The notes: generated by a model not told the origin, from the letters alone. Shown: positions 50,663 to 61,659, numbered from the stretch's first letter. The stretch: 64,000 bases of DNA from Diploptera punctata (GCA_030220185.1 JASPKZ010001598.1:219001-283000), one strand, 5' to 3'. Translations and numbers: made by a program.

Positions 50663-51062
50663 GTCATTGTAAGCCCATGTTTTCCCTTTATAGAGATTTA
50701 GGTGCTCTATGCTCTACCCCTACAGGTAAGAATTTGAACCATATTAATGTAGTTACACTTGTTTTCGTATAGATGTCATTTTGAATGGCCCGTGGTCAGC
50801 GTTCCGCCTCATACTGACATCTAAGAAACCAAGGTACTAGGACGGGAAAATTCGATAAATTTTGCTTAGAGGCCTTTTCATTCAGGCTTAAGGATTTTTT
50901 ACGAGCCTGAAAATCTTCAGACTCGGGACCCACGCCTTGAAGTCCCGGAGGACTTGCTCCTTGGATTTTTCCGTCCTAAAAAATCCATCGACCCCGGCCG
51001 GGTTTGAACCCGCGACCCTCGGGACCAGAGGCAAGGAGTATAACCACAAGTCCACCGCGGCC
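50663..51062 (-). mobile_element. SINE3 full-length copy, inserted in (AAT)n
   Basis: The minus-sense head GGCCGCGGTGGACTTGTGG ends at 51062; B box GGTTCAAACCC reads as GGGTTTGAACC at 51000-51010. Body and 3' end as in the 8600 copy. Triplet repeats on both sides indicate insertion into a microsatellite. Confidence 0.9.
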
Positions 51063-51063
51063 G

Positions 51064-51140
<77 letters not shown>
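51064..51140. repeat. (AAT)n microsatellite
   Basis: About 77 bp of AAT repeats. Confidence 0.95.
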
Positions 51141-51145
<5 letters not shown>

Positions 51146-51169
51146 TAATAAAATAAAAATAATAAAAAT

Positions 51170-51305
51170 CTTCTTCTTCTTCACTTCACGGGCTAGGCAA
51201 ATTGCCTGTTCCGCCTCACAGTTGTTCTGTCCATCTTTTCACTGGTCTTCCTACTTTCCTAGAACCTCTTGGCTTGTAGTTAAATGCTGCTCTTGATAAC
51301 ACTGG
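51170..51305 (-). mobile_element. LINE-S copy 2, 3' part
   Basis: Minus sense NYKPRGSRKVGRPVKRWTEQ then the EAEQAICLAREVKKK-like end and a (GAA)n tail. Interrupted by the T repeat at the KAAF codons. Confidence 0.85.
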
Positions 51306-51784
51306 TCAACATGATTTTTGTCTCATGAGTACCAATTTTTTTTTTCAATTTAAATTAATGGATTTAAATAATTATTATTTTAATAAACGTTTTTTCGTCC
51401 ATTTGTCCATTGTAAAATAAAACCAAATGAACTAACTCAAATGACTTCAGCTATGGAAAAGAGATATCAAGGCAAATGGAATCCTAATATGCTGGCTGAT
51501 TATTGTTGGACCATCAAGAGGAATGCTCCACAAGCGAAATATAGCAGAAAATCGTAATTTCTTACTTTCTAGGTGAGTCCGAATGTTCGAATATTGTGTA
51601 GTTACGAAAGTAGAAAATATTAAAGTGTTTGAAATTATAAATTCCTGTCTCTCGGAAACCTTGCGTGATGGAGAAAAACCTATATCATATTTTAAATCAG
51701 GAGAAAAAAATATTATCAAAATCACATATTTTTCTTTCTGAGACAAAAAAAAGTTTACTTTTTGTTGCTCAGTGTAATCTTGTT
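51306..51784 (+). mobile_element. T repeat copy 2, inserted in LINE-S
   Basis: Same unit as 23835-24390. Plus frame from about 51453: MEKRYQGKWNPNMLADYCW, TIKRNAPQAKYSRKS, then a stop. Ends ACACTGGTCAACATG and GTTGCTCAGTGT face each other as weak inverted termini. The LINE-S sequence is continuous across it, proving it is an insertion. Confidence 0.75.
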
Positions 51785-52045
51785 ACATTCATTCTTCCTG
51801 CATGCCTAAACTATGTATCTCTATATACCCTGATTTTATCATTCAGTGCATATATATTTAACTCTGTTTTTACATCTTCATTCTTTATCCGATCCAATCT
51901 TTTTCAGCCTTTTATTCTTCTAAGGAAGTTCATTTCTACGCTTAGTATTCTACTTTGTAATTTTTTGTCGTTACCCAAGTTTCACTCCCATAAAGTAATG
52001 CAAAAATTGTCATTTTTTTATAAAACTTCAATCTAGTATATTTTC
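51785..52045 (-). mobile_element. LINE-S copy 2, upstream part
   Basis: Minus sense TILALLYGSETWVTTKNYKV, ILSVEMNFLRRIKG and KIRVYRDT-like residues: continuous with 51170-51305 once the T insertion is removed. Confidence 0.85.
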
Positions 52046-52063
52046 TTGTTTTTTAATGTTTTA

Positions 52064-52330
52064 TAATAATAATAATAATAATAATAATAATTTTCAATGT
52101 TTATACATCATTCTGTGCAATTTATTTTCTTTCTCCACTCGTTCCTTTACCACCCATTCCATATCCACCAGTCCTATTGTTCTCATTCTAGTTTTTATTT
52201 CTTGCATCCATGGGTGTCGAGGTCTTCCTTTTTTCTTCTTCCAGGCGGAAATCATTCAAATGTTTTCTGGGTAACCTTTCTTCTTGCATTCGTCTTATAT
52301 ACACATACCAATTTTATTGCTTACACCTTA
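52064..52330 (-). mobile_element. LINE-P copy 3 with (AAT)n tail
   Basis: Matches 43200-43478 reversed: WYVYIRRMQEERLPRKHL-like, GRKKKGRPRHPWMQEIKTR and MEWVVKERVEKENKL. The tail is read as (AAT)n at 52064-52090. Confidence 0.82.
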
Positions 52331-52434
52331 TATACTATATTATTAAATATTTATAATTCATTTTTTCCCACATGAAATAATTTTTAACACACTGCATAAT
52401 CCATGTAACACAACACTTCTAAAATTCACTGTAA

Positions 52435-52600
52435 ATCACCGTTGAGTTTATGCTAAATATTAAAATGAGTACCTGATATATCAGATGTCCTCAACTAAAA
52501 GTTATTTATGTTTAAAAAACTTCATCCAACAGCTAAAACCATGTAGACCTTTCAGAATCATATTCCATCTTCGGCATCAAATGACACAATATTCCCCAGA
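52435..52600 (-). repeat. Hammerhead-like repeat, left member (locus H6)
   Basis: Minus sense: GATG, CCGAAGA (one change from CTGAAGA), extra T, stem II GGAAT-ATG-ATTCT, GAA, helix III AGGTCT (near-palindrome), then A and CATG; stem I GATG/CATG gives three pairs. It continues with TTTTAGCTG and CATCTGATATATCAGGTACT, shared with the right member at 54.1 kb. Confidence 0.5.
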
Positions 52601-52736
52601 TACAGTTAGTAAGTTTATAAAATGTTTTGGGGATCCATAAACTTTCATGTTTATTTTTAAGGGGGTGGAATTTGATTAATAATAGTCCCTAATATACAAG
52701 TATTTCTATATATTAAATACCCAGAAAGATCCTTAA

Positions 52737-53660
52737 TCTAATATATAAAAATGAATATTTGTTCGTTTGTTTATTGTTCGTACTTTACGCGTGGCCATAC
52801 CGTTGCTCCAATTGTGATGGGGCTTTTTGCAAAATGTTCAGGAGATTCCCGGGATGAACATAGGCTATAAGAGAGTTGTAATACCCAAAGTCGCCCTTTG
52901 TAGTGGAAAACGTGAAAAAAAAGTAGCTCTTTTGACGCTTAAATGGCTTACGCTGCCTAAACCATAATAAATACACAAAATTAATGTACACAGAATTGAA
53001 TATCTCAAAAAGCTCTACAAAAAAGTCCGCGACAGCATATGTTTATCTCTTACGGATAACTCACAATAACCATTTTTGTCTTTCATAGATGCCAAGAAGA
53101 TCGAGAGAAGTACGTTGATTCCTGTGCAAGCATAGCAGCACATGGCGGGCATTCTTTTGCGGATAACTCACAATAACGAATTTTGTCTTTTAGCTCATTT
53201 ATGCCAAGAAGATCGAAATAAGTAAATTACCGGGCAACACCGGGTAATCAGCACGGGGAATCTTAAAATAATTACGATATAATTTATAATTGTTTTTCAT
53301 TTTGCTTATTCAACTAATCATAACAATGACATTAATTTTCTTCTTTCAGTTCATTTATGCCAAGAAGATCGGGATGAGTAGATTTCCGGACAACGCCGGG
53401 TAAACAGCACGGTAATTACGATATAATTTGTCCTTTTAACTTATTTAACTAAACATAAAACACAATAATTTTCCTATTTTAGCTCATTTGTGTGAAGAAA
53501 ATCGGGATAAGTAGATTCCCGGGCATCGCCGGGTAATCAGCATGGGGCATCTAAAAAGTATAAATTTATAATTATTTTTCCTTTTACTTATTCAACTAAA
53601 CATAAAAACACATTAATTTTCATTTATTTAGGCGTAGCAGCGCACACCGGGCATTAGCTA
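52737..53660 (+). mobile_element. Helitron-type element, non-autonomous, 924 bp
   Basis: Starts TCTAATATATAAAAATGAA directly after an A (52736) and ends with CTAG (53657-53660) directly before a T, matching the TC...CTRR ends and A/T insertion rule of Helitrons. The (T)TGTTCGTTTG and TACTTTACGCG words at the left end are common in insect Helitrons. Near the right end the GC hairpin CCCGG-GCATCG-CCGGG is present in several tandem variants. No Rep/helicase coding. Confidence 0.75.
53075..53650 (+). repeat. Minisatellite of Helitron 3' modules
   Basis: Four to five imperfect units, each with CATTTATGCCAAGAAGATCG, AGTAGATT, a hairpin CCGGGCAACGCCGGG-like and GTAATCAGCACGG; the latter ones carry an AT-rich spacer (ATTTATAATTGTTTTTC..TTATTCAACTAA). 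Spacing is 70-140 bp. Confidence 0.75.
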
Positions 53661-53678
53661 GTTTTATACAAATATAGG

Positions 53679-54016
53679 GTCCACCGCTGTGGTCTCGAGG
53701 TAGCGTGCTGCCTTGCCACGCAGCGGGCCCGGGTTCGATCCTCGGTCGGGGCAGTTTTTCTGGGTGAGATATTTATCGGGGTTTTTCCTCACCTATAAGA
53801 CAAATGTCAGGAAAACTTTAAGGCCCAAACGGTCCCCGAAATCATATGGTCATCATCATCCTTATCATTATCATCATCATCATCATCCTTCACCGGTGTG
53901 GAAATCAACGGGAAGCTACCACAACTACAATTTCCAGTAAAGCTTCAAAGCATAGCATGAGAATGCTATGATTGCAGTGAAAGACCTGCCCTCGGGCAGA
54001 ATTACTATGGATGGAT
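53679..54016 (+). mobile_element. SINE1-alpha full-length copy
   Basis: GTCCACCGCTGTGGTCTCGA, B box GGTTCGATCCTCG, TTTTTCTGGGTGAG, GGCCCAAACGGTCCCCG, a (CAT)n link, GGGAAGCTACC and the terminal hairpin GCCCTCGGGCAG. Short repeated A(C/T)AAATATA on both sides is a possible TSD. Confidence 0.92.
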
Positions 54017-54059
54017 ATAAATATATAAAAAAGTGAGGTGACTGACTATCATGAAGGAC

Positions 54060-54330
54060 AATATCTATTGATGAATTTGCGAGAACACCACCTGTTAATC
54101 CTGCAAGCTGAAGATGGAACATGATTTTGAAAGGCCTACATTGTTTCAACTGTCTGACAAAGTTTTTAAAACAAATTAATTTTATTAGAAGACGACTGAT
54201 ATATCATGTAGTCATTTTAATATTTTAGCATTTTTCCATGTAACTCATTTCAACATATTTTAGATGTTACGAGAGTTATCTTCAAGTCACGCAGGTGGAT
54301 TGTAAATTAATAAGTGATTAATTTTTTTTA
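54060..54330 (+). repeat. Hammerhead-like repeat, right member (locus H6)
   Basis: CTGAAGA (54108-54114), extra T, weak stem II GGAA-CATGA-TTTT, GAA, helix III AGGCCT (perfect palindrome), then A. Followed by the same AC(A/G)T(C/T)TGATATATCA(T/G)GTA sequence as the left member, in inverted orientation and about 1.5 kb away. Confidence 0.55.
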
Positions 54331-54774
54331 GTCTCATCTCAGAGTTACAGTGTTTTCTTAAGTTCTTTTATAAGCACTAATTGCTTGTTTCCTAAACTTT
54401 TTGTTCGTTAATTTGTCTCGCATAGAGAATAACTTAATAAGGTCGTGTGAAGTTAGACTTGCAAATAATTATGCGGCCATATAAGTTGAAGCATAAGACT
54501 AGATAGTGTTTACGTTTTTTTTTTTACATACACTATTGTAAAAAAGTTGTAAATGCACTGCCTGAAAGAATATAAGAGCTTAATTAATTAAAAATGTCAA
54601 ACTGCTCCAACATTAGAATTTAATCTGCTGCATCGTTAATTTTTTGTAAGTTTCACATACACATTATGTATTCCTGTGATTGTTCTCAAATTACTGGCAC
54701 GAATATTTTATTTCATGCTAGTTTTGTAACATAGATGAATAATAAAAGCGTTCACTCAATGAAGAATTAATATA
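54331..54774. other. Unassigned AT-rich stretch
   Basis: No gene or repeat recognised; leads into the satellite. Confidence 0.35.
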
Positions 54775-57060
54775 TAATAGCTTAAAAAACTAAAACAACA
54801 CGCTTTAATAGTTTAAAATCCTAAAACAATACACTTTATTAGAAAACCAAACTAAAAAAATAATAGTATTAGTTTAAAAAACTAAAACAACACGCTTTAT
54901 TAGAAAACCAAACTAAAAAAATAAATAATAGTTTGAAAAAACTAAAACAACACGCTTTATTAGAAAACCAAACTAAAAAATGGAAAATAAATAATAGTTT
55001 TAAAAACTAAAACAACAAGCATTATTAGAAAACTAAACTAAAAAAATAAATAATAGTTTGAAAAAACTAAAACAACACGCTTTAATAGTTTAAAAACCTA
55101 AAACAACAGTTTATTAGAAAACCAAACTAAAAAATAATAATATTAGTTTAAAAAACTAAAACAACACGCTTTATTAGAAAACCAAACTAAAAAATAAAAA
55201 ATAACAGTTTAAAATACTAAAACAACACGCTTTAATAGTTTAAACAAAACTAAAACAACACGCTTTATTAGAAAACCAAACTAAAAAATAATAATATTAG
55301 CTTAAAAAACTAAAACAACGCGCTTTAATAGTTTAAGGAACTAAAACAACACGCTTTATTAGAAAACCAAACTAAAAAAATAATAGTATTAGTTTAAAAA
55401 ACTAAAACAACACGCTTTTTTAGAAAACCAAACTAAAAAATGGAAAATAAATAATAGTTTTAAAAAACTAAAACAACACGCTTTATTAGAAAACCAAACT
55501 AAAAAAAATAAAAAATAAATAATAGTTTGAAAAAACTAAAACAACACGCTTTAATAGTTCAAAAACCTAAAACAACACGCTTTATTAGAAAACCAAACTA
55601 AAAAAATAATATTAGTTTAAAAAACTAAAACAACACGCTTTATTAGAAAACCAAACTAAAAAAATAATATTAGTTTAAAAAACTAAAACAACACGCTTTA
55701 TTAGAAAAACAAACTAAAAAATAAAAAATAACAGTTTAAAAAACTAAAAAAACACACTTTAATAGTTTATAAAACTAAAACAACACGCTTTATTAGAAAA
55801 CCAAACTAAAGAATAATAATATTAGCTTAAAAACTAAAACAACACGCTTTAATAGTTTAAAAAACTAAAACAACACGCTTTATTAGAAAACCAAACTAAA
55901 AAATAATAATATTAGCTTAAAAAACCAAAACAACAAGCATTATTAGAAAACCAAACTAAAAAATTAAAAAATAAATAATAGTTTAAAAAAACTAAAACAA
56001 CACGGTTTAATAGTTTAAAAAACTAAAACAACACGCTTTATTAGAAAACCAAACTAAAAAATGTAAAATAAATAATATTTCAAAAAAACTAAATCAACAC
56101 GCTTTATTAAAAAACCAAACTAAAAAATAAAAAACAAATAATAGTTTAAAAAACTAAAACAACACGCTTTATTAGAAAACCAAACTAAAAAAATAAATTA
56201 ATTAAAAGTTTAAAAAACTAAAACAACACGCTTTATTAGAAAACCAAACTAAAAAATGAAAAATAAATAATAGTTTAAAAAACTAAAACAACACGCTTTA
56301 ATAGTTTAAGAAACTAAAACAACACGCTTTATTAGAAAACCAAACTAAAAAATTATAATAGTTTAAAAAACTAAAACAACACGCTTTATTAGAAACCAAA
56401 CTAAAAAATGTAAAATAAATAATAGTTTAAAAAATTAAATCTACACGCTTTATTAGAAAACCAAACTAAAATATAAAAAGATAATTAAAAGTTTAAAAAA
56501 CTAAAACAACACGCTTTATTAGAAAACCAAACTAAAAAATGAAAAATAAATAATAGTTTAAAAAACTAAAATAACACGCTTTATTAGAAAACCGAACTAA
56601 AAAATAAAAACAAATAATTTAAAAAAAACTAAAACAACTCGCTTTATTAGAAAAACAAACTAAAAAATGAAAAATAAATAACAGTTTAAAAAAACTGAAA
56701 CAACACTTTATTAGAAAACCAAATTAAAAAATGAAAAATAAATAATAGTTTTAAAAAACTAAAACAACACGCTTTATTAGAAAACCAAACTAAAAAATTA
56801 AAAAATAAATAATAGTTTAAAATAACTAAAATAACACGCTTTATTAGAAAACCAAAATGAAAAATAAATAATAGTTTAAATAATAGTCTAAAAAAACTAA
56901 AACAACACGCTTTATGAAAACCAAACTAAAACATGAAAAATAAATAATAGTTTAAAAAAACTAAAACAACACGCTTTATTAGAAAACCAAATTAAAAAAT
57001 TAAAAATAAATAATAGTTTAAAAAAACTAAAACAGCACGCTTTTTTTTAGAAAATCGAAC
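54775..57060 (+). repeat. AT-rich satellite array, ~2.3 kb
   Basis: About 40 units built on ACTAAAACAACACGC, TTTATTAGAAAACCAAACT and an A/T spacer ending AATAATAGTTTAAAAA; unit length varies from roughly 30 (a short form CGCTTTAATAGTTTAAAA) to 75 bp. The motif is the reverse complement of TTCTAATAAAGCGTGTTG in the adjacent U element (57441-57470). Confidence 0.93.
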
Positions 57061-57483
57061 TAAAAAAATTAAAAATAATTTTAATTTCCAACACACTTCG
57101 GAAAAAATTAAAGTGGTCAACAAAAAATCATCTCCAACACATCTAGAATAAAACTAGAGTTATCTACAAAAAAAATAATTTTACAATCAAAAGCAGGGGT
57201 GCTGCTTATGGTTTTTTATGTTTTCTTCTTAGAGACTTTACTTTTACCAATATCTGTTTATTATCTAATATATTAATTGATATAGAGCACCACACGCTTT
57301 TGATGGTAAAATTATTTTTATTGTAGATAACTCTAGTTTTATTCTAGATGTGTTGGAGATGATTCTTGTTGTTAACCACTTTAATTTTATCCCAAGCGTG
57401 TTGGAAATTAAAATTATTTTTCATTTTTTAGTTCAGTTTTCTAATAAAGCGTGTTGTTTCAGTTTTTTAAACTTTTCTTTTTT
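57015..57483. repeat. Inverted repeat bordering the satellite
   Basis: Arms 57015-57200 and 57291-57483 are reverse complements at roughly nine in ten positions, e.g. AACACATCTAGAATAAAACT versus its complement near 57340. The loop is about 90 bp. The outer end of the left arm is the satellite unit itself. Confidence 0.85.
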
Positions 57484-57895
57484 TTTATTTTTAGTTTGAT
57501 TTTCTAAAAATGTAAATATCTTTAAATTCGATAATATTGTAGTATGAGTTAAAAGTAATACTCTTCTTAAAAAAATCCTCCGGGCCGGATTTGAACGAGC
57601 GACCTATGGATTACTAAAATTATATACCACTACAGTCCACCACTCTACCAACTGAGCTACCACAACGATAGACTAAAAAGTCAATACGTTAGCAACCTAT
57701 TATACCGGTATTTATTTCTTTGATGTCCTCATGATTCTGGTCAGGATCTTAGAAAACATTTATGAAATTATTGTATTGTCATTGGTCCTTTACAAGTGTG
57801 TAAAGTTTCATTTCGATCCAATGTTTTAAGTGGGTGAAAATCGTGTTGAAAGATTCCGTTACGTAGAGCTAATATAAAGCGTGTAAAAATAAGAC
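57205..57895 (+). repeat. U element copy 2
   Basis: Colinear with 45372-46222 and more complete: includes the full tRNA-Tyr-like segment. Ends GTAGAGCTAATATAAAGCGT. No coding region; function unknown. Confidence 0.8.
57577..57666 (-). tRNA. tRNA-Tyr (GTA) pseudogene with intron
   Basis: Minus sense: TAGCTCAGTTGGTAGAGTGG (D arm), TGGACTGTA (anticodon stem and GTA), an intron-like insert TGGTATATAATTTTAG, then ATCCATAGGTCGC and the T-arm TTCAAATCCGGC. This matches insect tRNA-Tyr in order and sequence, including the intron position. The acceptor stem does not pair properly and the T stem has a mismatch, so it is judged a pseudogene carried by the U element. Confidence 0.7.
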
Positions 57896-57942
57896 GTATG
57901 AAAATCGGATTGGAAAATTCTTCATCAAACTTCACGGATTAG

Positions 57943-58515
57943 GTTCCGATCTCATCTGTTCAGCCCAGCGCTGTCTTGGTCTTCCTACAGATCTTCGTCC
58001 TCCAGCATAATACAGTGTCATCATTGGTATCCTACCCTCTGTCATTCTTTGCAGACTTTTATCCAATTGTTCCAGTGTTCTTCTATTTGTTCAAGAAGTG
58101 GTTGTACTTTTAGTTCCTCTCTAATATTCTCATTTCTAATAGTTCTTCTCTTGCACAACTTTTCACAGCCCGTAGGAATTTCATTTCCGCTGTCTGAATT
58201 TTACTTCATTATTTTTCCTTGCAGGATCCAAGCCTCATTCCCATACATCGCCACTGGTAGCGCCATCGTTGAGTAAAATCTTAGCTGCGTGTGGTATTGC
58301 TTTGTTCCTCAGTGTTCGTCTGATTGTTCAAAATATATGTTGAAATTTCAGCATTTTCTCATTTATATCTTGTTGTTCTTCATAAGTAACATCGCAGCCC
58401 AAATACTGGAAGTGTGAAACCTGTTCCAATACTTTATTTTCTATTACTATTTTTTGTTCTTACTGGACACTTTCCACGGAACGCCATTACTTTAGTTTTT
58501 AATTTTGAAACTGAT
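57943..58515 (-). mobile_element. LINE-E copy, most upstream extent
   Basis: Plus-strand reads GGTTCCGATCTCATCTGTTC, CAGCGCTGTCTTGGTC and ATTCTTTGCAGACTTTTATC; minus-sense residues QPLLEQIEEHWNNW, ERSYEK(I)AEMKF and AMYGNEAWILQG, then QVSHFQYLGCDVTYEEQQD near 58400. Continues the family of 3513 and 39.6 kb with further upstream sequence. Confidence 0.82.
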
Positions 58516-58985
58516 TGTGAAATTAATATTAATACTTTTAGAAAAATTAAATATTTCAACATTTATTTTGGCACCCTTAAAAGAAAACTGGGAAAGAAAC
58601 TAAGAAAACAAACATATTTAAAATTGTATAAAGTATTGGCTGTGCGTGTGTAATTGTATGGCTCAGAAATATGGATTCTGTATAAACAGCAAATTAAAAG
58701 AATATTTACGATTTGTGGCAAGATATAGGCTACTTTAATGGATAAAAACGGAGTGAAGATATCCGTAAAGAACTACAAACTTTCAGTCTAACATATAAAA
58801 ATAGGAGAAAATGTCTGTAGAAAGATACCAACAGATTTCCTTGGAAAAGTCTGAACTCTTCCCGAGAAAAGGAAAAAGAGATCGGGGACGCCCACGAAAT
58901 AGATGGAAACAGCAGCTATGATGCTTGGAGCCGGAGCGAAGTAATAAGGTTTAATCCTCGTAAGAAGAAGAAGAAAAAGTAATCC
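58516..58985 (+). mobile_element. LINE-N copy 2
   Basis: KLGKKLRKQTYLKLYKVLAV, YGSEIWILYKQQIKRIFTIC and, after shifts, RDRGRPRNRWKQQL and an SRSEVIRFNPRKKKKK end with (GAA)n. Colinear with 42060-42500. Confidence 0.82.
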
Positions 58986-59149
58986 TACAAAAGATTTGCA
59001 ATATATGGCGATATACAAATTATAAAATTAAATAAGGCTCAACATGGACTATCCTTTCATAATAGGCCATATGTAACTTACATAGGCCTATATGGTATAT
59101 GATCCAAATTTCGCCCGCGTAAGGTAAATTGTAACTTGAAGGTTTGCTA

Positions 59150-59222
59150 TATTCAATTTGTTTTTTTGTCCAATACCACCAGGTTGTTTTTTTATGATAT
59201 TTCTGGCTTTTCAGAAACATTT
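59150..59222 (-). mobile_element. SINE1-beta tail fragment
   Basis: TCCAATACCACCAGGTTGT and TATGATATTTCTGG match the extreme beta tail (compare 5320-5345). Only ~60 bp. Confidence 0.5.
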
Positions 59223-59239
59223 TGTTCCGTTGAGGTTAA

Positions 59240-59459
59240 CCCTTAAATTGGCAAAACACGAATTTCTTCTGTTAGTTATTTAAATGTGGCGGACCGCAGT
59301 GAAAACGGAATCTTGTGTAACTGTTATTATTAGGTATATTGCTTAATTAGACACAGATTTAAGTGGTTTCGTTTTGTTCGCTTTCTTCTGATTTATTAAA
59401 AATATTAAATTAACTGAACCAACTGATGTATCCAAAAGGATACATTACGAATTTAGGGG
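59240..59459. mobile_element. piggyBac-type MITE 2, 220 bp
   Basis: TTAA on both sides (59236-59239 and 59460-59463) with termini CCCTTAAATTGG and, reverse-complemented at the right, CCCCTAAATTCG. Internal GTATCCAAAAGGATAC is a perfect hairpin near the right end. No transposase. Confidence 0.72.
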
Positions 59460-59464
59460 TTAAA

Positions 59465-59600
59465 TTGTCTTCTTTTTCTTTTTCTTCTTCTTCCTCCTCC
59501 TTTCATGTGATAGACCTAGTGGTCTGTTACGGTCTCGATCCAACGTTTGAAAGGTCTGCCCAAAAGAGCTCTTGCCTGGTGGCTGTCATTTAAGTTTTTT
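59465..59600 (-). mobile_element. LINE-Q copy 2
   Basis: Minus sense MTATRQELFWADLSNVGSR, with TGGATCGAGACCGTAACAG and CCACTAGGTCTATCACATG then a (GAA)n tail. Matches 44790-44900. Confidence 0.72.
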
Positions 59601-59634
59601 TAAATCTTATTATTATATGTGGGTTTCCTAATAT

Positions 59635-60357
59635 CAGTAAAGCTAAATATATGGTCACACGTAGAAATACATTATATAATGGAAATGGACAGCTAATGAC
59701 AAATGAGGGAAATTTTGAGGAATTGGCTGAATTCAAATACCTAGGAACAATAATCACAAATAGGAATGAGATGCACAAAGAAATTATACATAGGCTCAAT
59801 TCTGGAAATGAATGCTATTATGCATTGCAGAGACTTTTGATGTCCCAACTCCTTTCAAAAAACGTTTAAGCTGAAAATATATAAAACTATTATTCTACCA
59901 GTTTATATTATATGGGTGCGAAACATGGACTCTTACTTTAAGGGAGGAAAGGAGATTACGAGTATTTGAGAATAAAGTTCTTAGGAAAATTTTTGGACCA
60001 AAGAGAGATGAACAGACAGGTGAATGGAGAAGACTACATAACAATGAACTACATGGTCTTTATAGGAAGCCAGATATAATAAGAACAGTTAAGTCCCGTA
60101 GACTGCGATGGGCAGGACATGTTGCGCGTATGGGGAATGAAAGACGAGCATGGAAACTTCTTGTAGGAAAGCCAGAAGGAAAACGCCCAGTTGGTAGACC
60201 AAGAATGAGGTGGGAGAACAACATTAACTATGATTTGAGGGAAGTAGATTGTACAGGGAATGATTGGAAAGCATTAGCTCAGGATAGGGATGTATGGAGA
60301 GCTTATGTCCGCGCGGCCATGAACCTACGGGTTCGATAGTGCCAGTGAGTAAGTAAG
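59635..60357 (+). mobile_element. LINE-A copy, well preserved
   Basis: MVTRRNTLYNGNGQLMTNEG, KYLGTIITNRNEMHKEIIH and LMSQLLSKNV, one frameshift near 59869 and another near 59905, then YGCETWTL, GPKRDEQTGEW, RMGNERRAWKLLVGKPEGK, RPVGRPRMRWENNINYDL and MNLRVR. Terminal segment and (GTAA)n tail at 60348-60358. Confidence 0.92.
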
Positions 60358-60359
60358 TA

Positions 60360-60578
60360 TATCTGGTTTCCTATAGGCCTAAAGATCAATTAACTTACTT
60401 ATGTGATCTTCCCTATTCCCCTTTCTGTCCATCTCTCTTTGGTCTAAAAAGTTTTCTAAGAACTTTATTATCAAATACTAGTAAGATTTTCTCTTTCCAT
60501 AAAGTGAGAAATCATGTTTCGCATCTATATAATATAACTGGGAAAATAAAAAGTTTTATAAATTTTCATTGTTTTGTA
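60360..60578 (-). mobile_element. LINE-A, old diverged fragment
   Basis: Plus-strand words TCTGGTTTCCTATA, CCATCTCTCTTTGGTC and AAGAACTTTATTATCAAATA correspond to the YRKPD, PKRDG and DNKVLRK region in minus sense. It is clearly more diverged than its neighbours and joined tail-to-body with the preceding copy. Confidence 0.8.
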
Positions 60579-60612
60579 TTATTTTTTTATTAGTATTATT
60601 ATTCTTTAAATG

Positions 60613-60932
60613 TCCACCGCTGTGGTCTCGAGGTAGCGTGTTGCATTGTCACGCAGCGGGCCCGGGTTCGATCCCCGGTCGGGGCAGTTTTTCTGGGTGA
60701 GGTTTTTGTCGGGGTTTTTCCTCACCTGTAAGACAAATGTCAGGAAAACTTTCAGGTCCAAACGGTCCCCGAAATCATATGACCATCACCATCATCATCA
60801 TCATCCTTCACCGGTGTGGAAAGCAACGGGAAGCTACCACACCTACAATTTCCTTGTAAAGCTGCAAGCATAGCATGAAAATGCTATGATTGCAATGAAG
60901 GACCCGCCTTCGGACAGAATTACTATGGAATT
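60613..60932 (+). mobile_element. SINE1-alpha full-length copy
   Basis: GTCCACCGCTGTGGTCTCGA, B box GGTTCGATCCCCGG, GGGCAGTTTTTCTGGGTGAG, the (CAT)n link and the terminal hairpin CGCCTTCGGACAG with ATTACTATGGA. Confidence 0.93.
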
Positions 60933-60935
60933 CTT

Positions 60936-61659
60936 TAAATTTTCTGAAAAAGCACTTCCACTCTGGTTTACACTATTTTTCCTTTTTTCTAAATACACTG
61001 TGTCTTTGATTTTAAGGCCTACTAGACTGAAAAGTGTCGATATGATCCTACGAAATACATAAGCCATTCTTACTGAAACAACAAATTATATTAGATTCAA
61101 GAAGTTGGTACAGAAGACAAGAGAAGAATGAAAAGAGATTATACAAATAAAATTAAAAAAAAACATAAAAATGAAGGGGGATGGATGCAACATAATTAAT
61201 TGATTAAATTAGAAAAGAAAAATTGACTAACCATTCTTTTTTTTTATTGTATCTTTCTAAAGAAAAGAGCCACTCCTTAACGAAACTAATTAAGGTCTTA
61301 ATTTGTTTAATGAACTTTACAACACATTGAAGAACCTTCAGTTTTATTACTTCGGCTACACGCAACTTGTTGAAGACCAAGGAGCTGGGTAATTAGTTTT
61401 TAATAAGCTCCTAATGCAGATTAAACAAACCATTAAAACTTTAAAATTAAGATCTCTAAACCCAGCTTACTGTATTATTATTGCTGCTTATGTCTTCTTA
61501 TTTCATTATACTCTTTATTAGACATGTTATTTTTTTTTAAGATTTGCGGTTTGCTATTACAATTAGATTAGTAGAGATGCATGCTGTTTTTTTAAGACCC
61601 CAACACAGCAATCTATTAGGTCCATTGTATTTTTACATATCGTTACCTCACTTCTTCTT
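60936..61659. other. Unassigned stretch
   Basis: No family recognised; AT-rich with scattered poly-A/T runs. Confidence 0.35.

Noticed and set aside
54775..57060. CRISPR-like array
   Set aside because: Eukaryotic context; units are contiguous, variable in length and lack unique spacers. It is an AT-rich satellite.
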